Below are positions 52,284 to 59,791 of a stretch of DNA of 64,000 nucleotides, piece after piece (the first letter of the stretch is position 1; each line of letters begins with the position of its first letter). The DNA comes from Gillisia xinjiangensis. Lineage in GTDB: Bacteria > Bacteroidota > Bacteroidia > Flavobacteriales > Flavobacteriaceae. A program made the translations under genes and the position numbers. Location: positions 1 through 64,000 of the forward strand of contig NZ_JBKAHK010000008.1 of NCBI RefSeq assembly GCF_046298265.1, given 5' to 3'. The notes beneath the pieces are model-generated. The model ran no database searches. It saw only the letters and a program-made list of their open reading frames with translations, and was not told the DNA's origin.

Positions 52284-54188
52284 TTGCAGGAAGCAAAGCA
52301 CATACTTCAAAAGTACTGGGGACACGAATCATTCAGGTCTTTACAGGAAGAAATTATTTCCGAAGCATATAAGGGAGAAGATATTATCGCCTTATTGCCT
52401 ACCGGAGGTGGAAAATCCCTGTGTTTTCAAATTCCGGCATTGCTGAAAGATGGAATTTGTATTATTATTTCCCCATTGGTTGCGCTTATTGAAGACCAGG
52501 TAAGCACCCTTCAGCAAAAAGGGATTAAAGCCCTGGCGATCACTTCCGGAATTTCTTTTTCAGATTTGGATGCACTTCTTGATAATTGCATTCACGGAAA
52601 TTATAAATTTCTATACCTTTCTCCCGAGCGATTACAACAGGAACTGGTGCAACAGCGCATCAAACAAATGAATGTAAATTTAATTGGGATAGATGAGGCA
52701 CATTGTATTTCCCAATGGGGTCATGATTTTCGTCCGGCCTACCTCAATATTTCAGTTCTAAGAGAATTACATCCCGAAGCTCCCGTAATGGCGTTAACCG
52801 CCTCTGCTACAAAGGAGGTTGTTGAGGATATCAAGAAACAATTATTACTTCCCAACCCAAAGATCTTTAAAAAGTCCCTGGAGCGAAATAACATTGCATT
52901 TAATGTTCTTTTTGCTGAAGATAAAATGTACAGGCTCCGGGAATTACTGGAAGATAAATCCAAATCGGCAATCATTTATGTGCGAAGCAGGAATGCAACT
53001 CAGGAAATTTCGAGGGAACTTGAATATTATGGCTATAAGGTTGCTGCTTATCATGGTGGATTGACCGGAAAAGAGAAATCCAAAAGACTTAGTGCCTGGC
53101 TTAGGGAAGATGTAAAGATTATGGTGGCCACAAATGCTTTTGGGATGGGTATAGACAAGCCGAATGTACGAAATGTGGTACATCTCAACCTGCCGGAAAG
53201 TATAGAAAGTTATTTTCAGGAAGCCGGACGTGCGGGAAGGGACGATCAGGCTGCATCGGCAACAATCATCACAAACAAAAGCGATATTCCACTTCTTAAA
53301 AATCAGTTTGTTAAATCCCTTCCGGATATGGAATTTGTGATCCTTATCTATAAAAAACTGGTCACCTATTTTCAAATCGCTTATGGGGAAGGAATGGATA
53401 CCACGCATGATTTTAATTTCGCAGAATTTTGTAACCGGTATCAGTTTAATTCAATCAAGGCATACAATGCACTGCAATTACTGGACAGGATAAGCATTCT
53501 AAAACTTTCACAACAATATCAGAAATCGGCACATCTACAGTTCATAATTTCAAACAAACAGCTTTTTCATTACCTGGAAGAAAATTTAAAATTTGACCCA
53601 ATCGTGAAATCGATCTTGCGGACTTATGGTGGGATTTTCGAAAATAAAATGCCTGTAAATCTTTCTTCTGTAGGGAAAAAAGCAACTGTTTCGGAAGCTG
53701 AAATTATTCAGGTTTTAAATCGGTTACATAAAGATAAAATTGTCGAGTTTGAGCATCAGCAAAATGATGCTTCCATCACATTTTTGATTCCAAGAGAGGA
53801 TGAAACCGGAATTTATCCTTTTTCAAATTACATAAAAAATCAGTTCAGAACCAAAACAGCTAAAATAGAGGCCATTCTCGCCTATGTGGAAAATGACAAA
53901 ACCTGCAGAAGCCAGCAACTTCTGCATTATTTTGGAGAAAAAGATACTGAAAAATGCAGGATTTGTTCAGTTTGTCTACCTCCGGAAAAGAAGTTTAAAA
54001 AGGATTTGATAAAACAGATGTATCTTGGGATTATAGAATTGCTGGAATCTGGAGAGAAAAACTCGAGAGAACTTGTGGCAGCACTCCCCTATCCTGAAGC
54101 CGGAATACTCAAGGTTTTGAAGTTGATGATGGAAAAGGATATTATCAACCTTAATGCAAGCAATCAATATAAGTTAAAACATTTATGA
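52284..54188 (+). CDS. recQ: ATP-dependent DNA helicase RecQ
   Basis: 3'-5' helicase for recombination and fork repair. It is 634 residues with a TTG start 2 bp after the upstream stop. No in-frame ATG precedes the conserved L-Q-K-Y-W-G-H start. Motif I is L-P-T-G-G-G-K-S-L-C near residue 38, motif II D-E-A-H-C-I-S-Q-W-G-H-D-F-R, motif III A-L-T-A-S-A-T and motif VI Q-E-A-G-R-A-G-R-D. A four-Cys zinc site (C-R-S... C-R-I-C-S-V-C) and a winged helix follow. No HRDC domain is visible, so it is shorter than the standard enzyme. Other RecQ copies may exist elsewhere. Confidence 0.94.
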   Translation: MQEAKHILQKYWGHESFRSLQEEIISEAYKGEDIIALLPTGGGKSLCFQIPALLKDGICIIISPLVALIEDQVSTLQQKGIKALAITSGISFSDLDALLDNCIHGNYKFLYLSPERLQQELVQQRIKQMNVNLIGIDEAHCISQWGHDFRPAYLNISVLRELHPEAPVMALTASATKEVVEDIKKQLLLPNPKIFKKSLERNNIAFNVLFAEDKMYRLRELLEDKSKSAIIYVRSRNATQEISRELEYYGYKVAAYHGGLTGKEKSKRLSAWLREDVKIMVATNAFGMGIDKPNVRNVVHLNLPESIESYFQEAGRAGRDDQAASATIITNKSDIPLLKNQFVKSLPDMEFVILIYKKLVTYFQIAYGEGMDTTHDFNFAEFCNRYQFNSIKAYNALQLLDRISILKLSQQYQKSAHLQFIISNKQLFHYLEENLKFDPIVKSILRTYGGIFENKMPVNLSSVGKKATVSEAEIIQVLNRLHKDKIVEFEHQQNDASITFLIPREDETGIYPFSNYIKNQFRTKTAKIEAILAYVENDKTCRSQQLLHYFGEKDTEKCRICSVCLPPEKKFKKDLIKQMYLGIIELLESGEKNSRELVAALPYPEAGILKVLKLMMEKDIINLNASNQYKLKHL

Positions 54189-54229
54189 TGAGCTTAACTG
54201 AAACACGTAAAAACACCAATAAAATTGTG

Positions 54230-54266
54230 CTAATTACTTCCGATAGCTCGGGAGACCAATAAAAAA
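54230..54266 (+). repeat. Short hairpin repeat, copy 2
   Basis: CTAATTACTTCCGA, loop TAGC, TCGGGAGACCAATAAAAAA. It matches the repeat at 44936-44972 in order and spacing. It lies in the 95-bp gap between recQ and fmt. Confidence 0.6.
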
Positions 54267-54283
54267 ATTATAAGAATCTACTT

Positions 54284-55231
54284 ATGAAAAATTTACGGAT
54301 AATTTTTATGGGAACCCCGGAGTTCGCGGTTTCCACACTAAAAGAAATTATTAAAGCCGGTTTTAATGTGGTAGGCGTTGTAACCGCTCCAGACAAACCT
54401 TCCGGGCGTGGCAGAAAACTTCAGGAAAGCGCTGTTAAACAGTATGCAACAGCTCAGGCCCTCCCGGTATTGCAACCAGTCAATCTAAAATCTCCTGAAT
54501 TTATTGAAGAAATAAAAGCCCTTAACCCAAGCATTCAGGTCGTGGTAGCATTTAGAATGCTGCCAAAAGTCCTGTGGCAGTTGCCAGAATATGGGACTTT
54601 TAACCTTCACGCTTCCCTTCTGCCGCAATACAGGGGAGCAGCTCCAATAAACTGGGCGATTATAAATGGAGAAACCGTTACCGGGGTATCCACATTTTTT
54701 ATAGATGAAAAGATCGATACGGGTTCGATGATCCTTCAAAGGGAGATAGAAATTAAAGCAGATGAAAATGTAGGCGAATTGCATGATAAGCTCATGCAAA
54801 CAGGTGCCTATCTTGTTGTAGAGACCCTTGAGTTAATCCAAAATGAAGAAGTGATTCCCAGGAAACAGAAATCGGATATCGCATTAAAAGATGCCCCTAA
54901 ACTCACAAAGGAAAATACCAGGATAGACTGGAACGCTCCCATAAATAAGATTTATAATTTTATTAGGGGACTAAACCCATATCCTGCCGCCTGGACCAAA
55001 TTAAAAAATGGAGCGGAACAAGTCCAAATGAAAATTTATCAAGCTGAAATTTCCAGGGAAGCACATAAATTTTCAGTTGGGGAATTGGTTTTGGTGGAGA
55101 AACAGCTGAAGGTCGCTGTTAAGGACGGTTTTTTAATTTTAAAGGAAATTCAGTTACCTGGAAAACGAAAAATGCTCACCAAAGAACTTTTAAATGGCTA
55201 TAATTTTGAAACCGAAGCCAAAGTTCTCTAA
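54284..55231 (+). CDS. fmt: Methionyl-tRNA formyltransferase
   Basis: Formylates initiator Met-tRNA using 10-formyl-THF. It is 315 residues. F-M-G-T-P-E-F-A-V starts the Rossmann part. The catalytic loop is S-L-L-P-Q-Y-R-G-A-A-P-I-N-W-A, with the preceding Asn and His (F-N-L-H-A). T-F-F-I-D-E-K-I-D-T-G is the third active-site segment. The C-terminal beta-barrel that holds tRNA is present (residues about 210-315). It lies downstream of recQ with the hairpin repeat in the gap. The folE gene at 33.7 kb feeds the folate pool it needs. Confidence 0.96.
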   Translation: MKNLRIIFMGTPEFAVSTLKEIIKAGFNVVGVVTAPDKPSGRGRKLQESAVKQYATAQALPVLQPVNLKSPEFIEEIKALNPSIQVVVAFRMLPKVLWQLPEYGTFNLHASLLPQYRGAAPINWAIINGETVTGVSTFFIDEKIDTGSMILQREIEIKADENVGELHDKLMQTGAYLVVETLELIQNEEVIPRKQKSDIALKDAPKLTKENTRIDWNAPINKIYNFIRGLNPYPAAWTKLKNGAEQVQMKIYQAEISREAHKFSVGELVLVEKQLKVAVKDGFLILKEIQLPGKRKMLTKELLNGYNFETEAKVL

Positions 55232-55334
55232 GGCCTTGTGATTGCTGAAACTATGAATTTTCGTGAAAATCAATCTTATTTTATTAACAAAATGTTAAAG
55301 TTTTCAACAAAAATCCGTATTTCCCTTGTTATTA

Positions 55335-55365
55335 CTTGCACGGCTGGGAAATCCACATAAATTTG
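55335..55365 (+). promoter_or_regulatory. Promoter of the HU gene
   Basis: CTTG at 55335-55338, a 19-bp spacer, then TAAATTTG at 55358-55365. The -7 box is a full match and the spacing is ideal. The leader to the ATG at 55417 is about 45 nt. Confidence 0.7.
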
Positions 55366-55416
55366 TAAAGCAAATTAACAGAATGTTTAACCAACAATTA
55401 ATTTAAAATTCAAATT

Positions 55417-55689
55417 ATGAACAAAACGGATTTAATCGATGCAATGGCTGAAAACGCTGGTATCTCAAAAGCAGCAGCAAAAAAAGCATTAGAATCATTT
55501 TTAGAGAACGTTGAAAAGTCCCTTAAAAAAGGTGATCGTGTTTCTTTAGTTGGATTTGGTTCCTGGTCAGTTTCTAAAAGAGCTGCACGTGAAGGAAGAA
55601 ACCCACAGACTGGAAAAACCATTAAAATTGCTGCAAAAAATGTAGTGAAATTTAAAGCAGGAGCAGACTTGCAGAAAGCTGTAAACTAA
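55417..55689 (+). CDS. hup: HU-family DNA-binding protein
   Basis: 90 residues, the standard HU length. The N-terminal helices (M-N-K-T-D-L-I-D-A-M), L-V-G-F-G-S-W-S-V, and the DNA-binding arm with R-N-P-Q-T-G-K-T-I-K are all present. F-K-A-G-A-D-L-Q-K-A-V-N closes the protein. HU is an abundant nucleoid protein that bends DNA without sequence preference. The gene is monocistronic with a strong promoter and a UUCG-loop terminator, fitting high expression. Confidence 0.97.
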   Translation: MNKTDLIDAMAENAGISKAAAKKALESFLENVEKSLKKGDRVSLVGFGSWSVSKRAAREGRNPQTGKTIKIAAKNVVKFKAGADLQKAVN

Positions 55690-55714
55690 TTCTTGTAATT
55701 AGTAAAATAAAATC

Positions 55715-55742
55715 AACTCTCCTTCGGGAGAGTTTTTTTTTA
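55715..55742 (+). terminator. Terminator of the HU gene
   Basis: AACTCTCC-TTCG-GGAGAGTT, an 8-bp stem with a UUCG tetraloop, followed by T residues to 55742. It lies 25 bp after the stop codon. Confidence 0.95.
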
Positions 55743-55771
55743 TAAAAAACAATAAAATCATTTGAATTTAA

Positions 55772-55795
55772 TAATTAAATCTTTAGATTTAATTA
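55772..55795. promoter_or_regulatory. Palindrome upstream of yqgE, possible operator
   Basis: TAATTAAATC-TTTA-GATTTAATTA, perfect 10-bp arms ending 12 bp before the yqgE ATG. There is no T-tract, so it is not a terminator. It could be an operator or simply AT-rich symmetry. Confidence 0.4.
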
Positions 55796-55807
55796 AAGAC
55801 AGTAATT

Positions 55808-56368
55808 ATGATAGCTTTAAAACCAGCCAAGGGACTACTTTTAGTGGCTGAGCCTTCAATCATTGGGGATGCATCTTTTAACCGATCGGTGATTTTGCTT
55901 GCAGAACATTCCGAAAGTGGCTCAATTGGTTTTATACTGAATAAAGTTCTTGATTTTACCTTGAATGACCTGATTCCTGAACTCGATAAAGGATTTAAGG
56001 TTTATAATGGTGGACCCGTAGAACAGGACAACTTATATTTCATTCATAAGGTGCCCGAGCTTATCCCGGAAAGCATCGAGATTGCTAATGGCATTTATTG
56101 GGGCGGTAATTTTGATGTTGTAAAAGAATTGATCTTAAACGATTTGATTACTGAAAAACAAATACGGTTTTTTCTGGGTTACTCAGGATGGGATGCACAG
56201 CAGCTAAATGATGAACTGAACTCTAATGCATGGATCATAAGTACTCACCAGGATGCAAAAGATATTATAGAACGTCCCTATCGTTCCTTTTGGAAAGATA
56301 AAATGATTGAATTGGGCGGCGATTATATGTTATGGTCCAATGCTCCCGAAAATCCAAGTTACAACTAA
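55808..56368 (+). CDS. YqgE/AlgH family protein
   Basis: 186 residues, the typical length. Family segments are G-L-L-L-V-A-E-P near residue 9, F-N-R-S-V-I-L-L-A-E-H, G-S-I-G-F-I-L-N-K, V-Y-N-G-G-P-V-E-Q-D and F-F-L-G-Y-S-G-W-D-A-Q-Q-L. The family is widespread with no agreed function. AlgH was first linked to alginate regulation in Pseudomonas. It converges with the class IV aminotransferase gene with a 4-bp overlap of the two 3' ends. Confidence 0.92.
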   Translation: MIALKPAKGLLLVAEPSIIGDASFNRSVILLAEHSESGSIGFILNKVLDFTLNDLIPELDKGFKVYNGGPVEQDNLYFIHKVPELIPESIEIANGIYWGGNFDVVKELILNDLITEKQIRFFLGYSGWDAQQLNDELNSNAWIISTHQDAKDIIERPYRSFWKDKMIELGGDYMLWSNAPENPSYN

Positions 56369-57210
56369 GCAAGCCTTGCCTTTACGTTAAGTTTAGAAAG
56401 TAGCTCTTTCGCCACTTCTGCACCAAACTCCTTTTTTCTATATTTTGTTACTGGCTGTATCCCAACAATAACATTGGTAATAAACAATTCATCGGCTTTT
56501 TGAAGTTCAAAAGGTGAAATGGACGCTTCCTCTATTTCAAGATCCATCATTTTTTTAATTATCGAGATCACCTGCTTTCTTGTAATCCCATTCAAAGCAC
56601 CATCGGTTAGAGGCGGGGTTTTTACCTTGTTATCTTTTACAAGAAAAATATTCCCGTTTAAAGCCTCTACAATGGCTTTATTTTCATTAAGCAGCAAACA
56701 GTTGTTATATTGATTTTCCTTTGCATAGATACTTCCCAATACATTTACAGCGCGGTTGTTCGATTTAATAGTAGATAATAATCCGCTCATGATATAATGG
56801 TCTTTAAAAAGTTCTATTTCATAAGCATCAGAATTCAGCAGGTAAAATGGATCTTTTAATTCCTCTGCCAGGATAAAATAATCGATGTCCAGGGTTTCTG
56901 GTTGATAATAGCCTCCCTGTTTTCTGAATACCGTAAACTTGATTCTTACCGGAGAATTTTCAAGGAGGTTTTCCTTGATTAAATTCAGGATTTGCTCTTC
57001 CAGGAATTCTGGAGAAAAATTTTCAGGAATTTCCATTCTCATAATTCTCATGGATGCCATGAGCCTGAAATAATGATCTTCCCAGAACATTATTTTTCCG
57101 CTTATAACCCGAATCGTTTCAAAAACCGAATCCCCATACGCTATACCCCTATTATAAACAGTAATCGTTGCCTGCTCATTTTCTACTATATTCCCATTTA
57201 AATTTATCAT
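56365..57210 (-). CDS. Class IV aminotransferase (PabC/IlvE-like)
   Basis: 281 residues from the ATG at 57210. The longer frame to 57312 runs through a terminator hairpin and the stop of the upstream gene, so it is rejected. Fold IV PLP features seen are N-R-G-I-A-Y-G-D-S-V-F-E-T-I-R near residue 21, I-K-S-N-N-R-A-V-N-V-L with the PLP lysine near 150, E-A-L-N-G-N-I-F, and N-G-I-T-R-K. Such proteins act as aminodeoxychorismate lyase (folate), D-amino acid or branched-chain aminotransferase. The residues alone do not decide which one. Confidence 0.88.
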   Translation of the reverse strand: MINLNGNIVENEQATITVYNRGIAYGDSVFETIRVISGKIMFWEDHYFRLMASMRIMRMEIPENFSPEFLEEQILNLIKENLLENSPVRIKFTVFRKQGGYYQPETLDIDYFILAEELKDPFYLLNSDAYEIELFKDHYIMSGLLSTIKSNNRAVNVLGSIYAKENQYNNCLLLNENKAIVEALNGNIFLVKDNKVKTPPLTDGALNGITRKQVISIIKKMMDLEIEEASISPFELQKADELFITNVIVGIQPVTKYRKKEFGAEVAKELLSKLNVKARLA

Positions 57211-57236
57211 AAAAAAACCCCGTTTAATAAACGGGG
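57211..57236 (-). terminator. Terminator of the START-like gene, touching the next start codon
   Basis: On the minus strand CCCCGTTT-ATT-AAACGGGG is followed by T7 and then directly by the ATG at 57210. It should end transcription of the gene at 57264-57650. Confidence 0.85.
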
Positions 57237-57244
57237 CAAATGTA
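57237..57244 (-). promoter_or_regulatory. -7 box for the class IV aminotransferase gene
   Basis: TACATTTG on the minus strand, a full TAnnTTTG match, immediately upstream of the terminator hairpin. Transcripts starting about 5-7 nt later would lack part of the hairpin arm and so escape termination. Confidence 0.5.
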
Positions 57245-57263
57245 GTATTTTTAATAACGAAAT

Positions 57264-57650
57264 CTAGGAGGAACCCAAGATCTGTTTTAGCTCTGAGATC
57301 ATGTTTTCCCAAAGCATTTTCCCCTCTTCCACTTCATCCTCTTCAGCAAAATCTGTGATCATGATGGAAACATCCTTAGTGATTTCATCCACCTGTATCC
57401 TTATTTCAAAATAATATGGGGTGTCTGCATCATCTTCCCAACGAAATTTGATTCGTTCCCCGTTTTTTTTGCTTACCAAACTGGCCGTTTCCTCAGATCC
57501 ATCCCAAATAAAGGTAAAAAGTTCACCCCGGGAATTTACATTATCTGCATACCATTCACTTAATCCAGAAGGCGTTGAAATATATTGATATAATAACGAA
57601 GGAGATGCCTGAATAGGAAATTCCATTTCGAACTTAACTTTATCTTCCAT
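57264..57650 (-). CDS. START-like domain protein
   Basis: 128 residues, acidic, with no signal peptide. It has the helix-grip pattern of the START/AHSA1 group: a first strand F-E-M-E-F-P-I-Q-A-S-P, a helix L-L-Y-Q-Y-I-S-T-P-S-G-L-S-E-W-Y, and a long C-terminal helix L-W-E-N-M-I-S-E-L-K-Q-I-L. Flavobacteria carry a conserved single copy near tRNA-Met and pabC-like genes, as I recall. These domains bind hydrophobic ligands. The ligand is unknown here. Confidence 0.87.
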   Translation of the reverse strand: MEDKVKFEMEFPIQASPSLLYQYISTPSGLSEWYADNVNSRGELFTFIWDGSEETASLVSKKNGERIKFRWEDDADTPYYFEIRIQVDEITKDVSIMITDFAEEDEVEEGKMLWENMISELKQILGSS

Positions 57651-57732
57651 GCTTTATTTGTTAGTTTTGGGCAATATAAATATTAATTACTAACATAAAA
57701 AATAAACAAAATAAATATTTCAGAAAATAATG

Positions 57733-57763
57733 TTTGCCTCAACTGAAATAGTTTCTATATTTG
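57733..57763 (+). promoter_or_regulatory. Promoter of the tRNA-Met gene
   Basis: TTTG at 57733-57736, a 19-bp spacer, then TATATTTG at 57756-57763. Both boxes and the spacing are consensus. The tRNA starts about 60 bp downstream. Confidence 0.8.
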
Positions 57764-57826
57764 CACCCGCTAAGAAGGAAGGCTTGCCTTTTAAGTCTTT
57801 TCTTGTTCGTGAAATCCTTATAAAAT

Positions 57827-57900
57827 GGCGAGGTAGCTCAGTTGGTTAGAGCGTCGGATTCATAACCCGGAGGTCAGGGGATCGTGCCCCCTTCTCGCTA
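57827..57900 (+). tRNA. tRNA-Met (anticodon CAT)
   Basis: 74 nt without an encoded CCA. The D-arm GCTC/GAGC is complete. The anticodon loop is TTCATAA with CAT at 57861-57863, and the T-stem is AGGGG/CCCCT. The acceptor stem has G-U pairs at both ends, and the anticodon stem has an A-C pair next to the loop. The T-loop reads ATCGTGC instead of the usual TTCRANN. An elongator Met type is more likely than initiator, since the first acceptor pair can form and the initiator GGG/CCC anticodon-stem signature is absent. Confidence 0.93.
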
Positions 57901-57910
57901 CTAGTAAAAC

Positions 57911-57940
57911 AAGGCTTTCAGGAAACTGTAAGCCTTTTTA
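57911..57940 (+). terminator. Terminator after tRNA-Met
   Basis: AAGGCTTTCAG-GAAA-CTGTAAGCCTT, an 11-bp stem with one T-T mismatch and a GAAA tetraloop, followed by a T-rich run. Confidence 0.85.
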
Positions 57941-58159
57941 TTTTTCTTTCAAGTACAGAATTTTAGTATTTTCAGGGTTATAATTTTAAATGCCCTTCTT
58001 TAATCCTTTTTGTAGGCTGATTTTATATTTCTGGAAAAAATCCATCTGTAATATAGATATATAAGTCAAGAAGGGATCTAACTTAAAATATATGTTAATA
58101 GCGTTGCAATGGAATAAACCACCCTTTTAATAGCGTTTATTATTTATTGGGTAATGTTT

Positions 58160-58966
58160 TTATTTGTTGTCTAAAGAAAGGAATTGAAGGCTGGTTGTTA
58201 AGAAACTCTTCTTGTTTGGTCCAATAATAGCAATATGTCCTGTATTTGGAACAATCCATAATGCTGAATTCGGAATATTTTTATATAATATAAATGCCGG
58301 ATCAACACCTAGGATTTCATCGCGATCTCCTTGAATAATTAAAGTCTTAAAGTTGAAGGCATTTAGTTCTTCATCGCTTAGGTTAATTTGATAATTAAGG
58401 TTTGGGTCGAATAAGGCCCTGATTTGAGTTTCACTATTATAATGAATTTTTTTCAGTTCTTCAATAAATGTAGTTGGAAGGTTTTCATAAGAAAATGCAT
58501 TATCACCTTCATTATTTTCTGCTCCGTTATAGCTATGAGAAGTACCAATTATAATTATTGATTCTATTTTTTCCGGGTGTGACCTTGCCAATTCAAGTAA
58601 CGTTAGACCACCGTAGCTCAATCCAATTGCCTTTACTCTATTTATTTTTAGATGGTCCAGGAGTTCTAAAATATCTTTGGCCGATTCTTTTATTGTGAAG
58701 TCAGATGTGATTTGGGAAGTTTTACCGTGACCGCGAAGGTCGATGGCGTAAACTTCAAAATGTTGGACATAAGCAGGTATATATTCAGTCCAGAACTCGG
58801 TAGATTGTGTCCAACCATGAAGAAGTAAAAGTGGCTCTCCTTCCCCATAGACTTCATAATACATATTAATACCATTGACTTTTACGGTCTCGGCACTTTT
58901 AGGAAGTTGTCCAAAACTTTGTCCTGAAATTATCGCCATAAGCATGAAAGGTATAATCTTTTTCAT
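58160..58966 (-). CDS. Secreted alpha/beta hydrolase
   Basis: 268 residues with a signal peptide (M-K-K-I-I-P-F-M-L-M-A ... G-Q-S-F-G-Q, cleavage near residue 19). The hydrolase core has L-L-L-H-G-W-T-Q-S near residue 48, the nucleophile Ser in G-L-S-Y-G-G-L, the Asp in G-D-R-D-E-I-L-G and the His in N-T-G-H-I-A. It resembles epoxide hydrolase/haloperoxidase-type members. The gene is isolated at the edge of a decayed region, and a cassette-like half element lies just upstream. This suggests acquisition by transfer. The substrate cannot be told from sequence. Confidence 0.85.
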   Translation of the reverse strand: MKKIIPFMLMAIISGQSFGQLPKSAETVKVNGINMYYEVYGEGEPLLLLHGWTQSTEFWTEYIPAYVQHFEVYAIDLRGHGKTSQITSDFTIKESAKDILELLDHLKINRVKAIGLSYGGLTLLELARSHPEKIESIIIIGTSHSYNGAENNEGDNAFSYENLPTTFIEELKKIHYNSETQIRALFDPNLNYQINLSDEELNAFNFKTLIIQGDRDEILGVDPAFILYKNIPNSALWIVPNTGHIAIIGPNKKSFLTTSLQFLSLDNK

Positions 58967-58992
58967 CTGAATTATTATCTCCTTGTAAAATT

Positions 58993-59140
58993 GATGCCAA
59001 CGTTTTGCTGCTACACGCAGGCAGAAATTTTTACCACTAAACTTCCTAGGAAGAACTGCACTTTAAATTTACAACTTTCCTGTCCTACCAAGCACGAAAT
59101 CATTGTTTACGGGTAGGTGTTTTTATGGGGTTGTTTTTTC
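58993..59140. other. Possible half of a cassette-type repeat element
   Basis: The stretch begins GCCAACGTTTTGCTGCTAC and continues through ACGCAGGCAG, CTTCCTAGGAAG and CAAGCACGAAATC. From memory it resembles palindromic sequences that flank single-gene cassettes in marine Flavobacteria. The mirrored GTAGCA...AACGTTGGC partner is missing, so only half would remain. This rests on recollection and not on alignment. Confidence 0.3.
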
Positions 59141-59232
59141 TTGGCTGTTAAAATCGTATGAATGTCTATTTCGTTCCCAGTTTTTTTATATTCTACTTTA
59201 ATTTCTTGCAAGTCATTTTTAATAAGTTGTCC

Positions 59233-59394
59233 TATCAGTTCGTCCAAGTTATGGAAATTGGGTTTAGCATTCCTTCATATTTTAATACTTGTTTTAACCA
59301 ATATTATGGATATCCTCCGAGGGAAGTAAAATTCAGAAATGCTTTGAACAGGGAAGACAGTGAAGAAATTCAAACTTCAAATAACAATGCAGGG
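59233..59394 (+). pseudogene. Remnant of an AraC-type DNA-binding domain
   Basis: A short open frame encodes V-M-E-I-G-F-S-I-P-S-Y-F-N-T-C-F followed by Y-Y-G-Y-P-P-R-E-V-K-F. This is the second recognition helix and the closing segment of AraC-family proteins, of the kind found at the C-terminus of hybrid two-component regulators. Everything upstream (first helix-turn-helix, sensor part) is missing. Homology stops near 59394, where a transposase fragment on the other strand begins. Confidence 0.6.
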
Positions 59395-59400
59395 GTTATT

Positions 59401-59580
59401 GCCTTTAGCGCCAATTGTGCTGCTAAAATTCTCACCGTAAATCATCACAAACTCATCCCACTCCCTGATTTTTGCCATTTTTTTCCCACCTATTATTGGG
59501 TCTAATTTGCTTTCAAATTCTGTTTTAAATTTAAAAATGTCTAACTGATTTTGGGGGATGTGATTGAACTTAAATGCAAA
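59401..59580 (-). pseudogene. N-terminal remnant of a DUF772 transposase
   Basis: The minus frame encodes N-H-I-P-Q-N-Q-L-D-I-F, then E-S-K-L-D-P-I-I-G, then I-R-E-W-D-E-F-V-M-I-Y-G-E-N-F-S and G-A-K-G. This is the InsH/DUF772 N-terminal pattern of IS5/IS1182-like transposases (L-D-P, W-D-E, Y-x-x-x-F-S, G). The catalytic DDE part is missing, since the frame ends at TGA near 59380 right at the AraC remnant. The fragment marks an insertion followed by deletion. The sequence 59581-59791 beyond it has no recognisable gene. Confidence 0.55.
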
Positions 59581-59791
59581 ATTTTTTCTTTAAAAATAGT
59601 GAAAACCTTGCATTTTTTCAAATATAAAAAGCTCAAAGTCCCCATATTTTTATAGGATTTTACTTTTTCAGCAAGCCCTAAATCAATAGCGCTTTTTATT
59701 CAATGATTATACAAAAGATGAGGATCCAACCCGATAAAAATATTTGTTGAATTAAAAATTCATGCCAGAACTTATTTTAGACATTGCAGGA

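Noticed and set aside
56365..57312. Longer form of the class IV aminotransferase starting at 57312
   Set aside because: The extra 34 codons cross a terminator hairpin and the end of the START-like gene. The fold IV start is at 57210.
59158..59505. Plus-strand open frame of 115 codons as a complete gene
   Set aside because: Only its middle is recognisable, as an AraC fragment. Its start is random hydrophobic sequence, and its end reads antisense through the transposase remnant.
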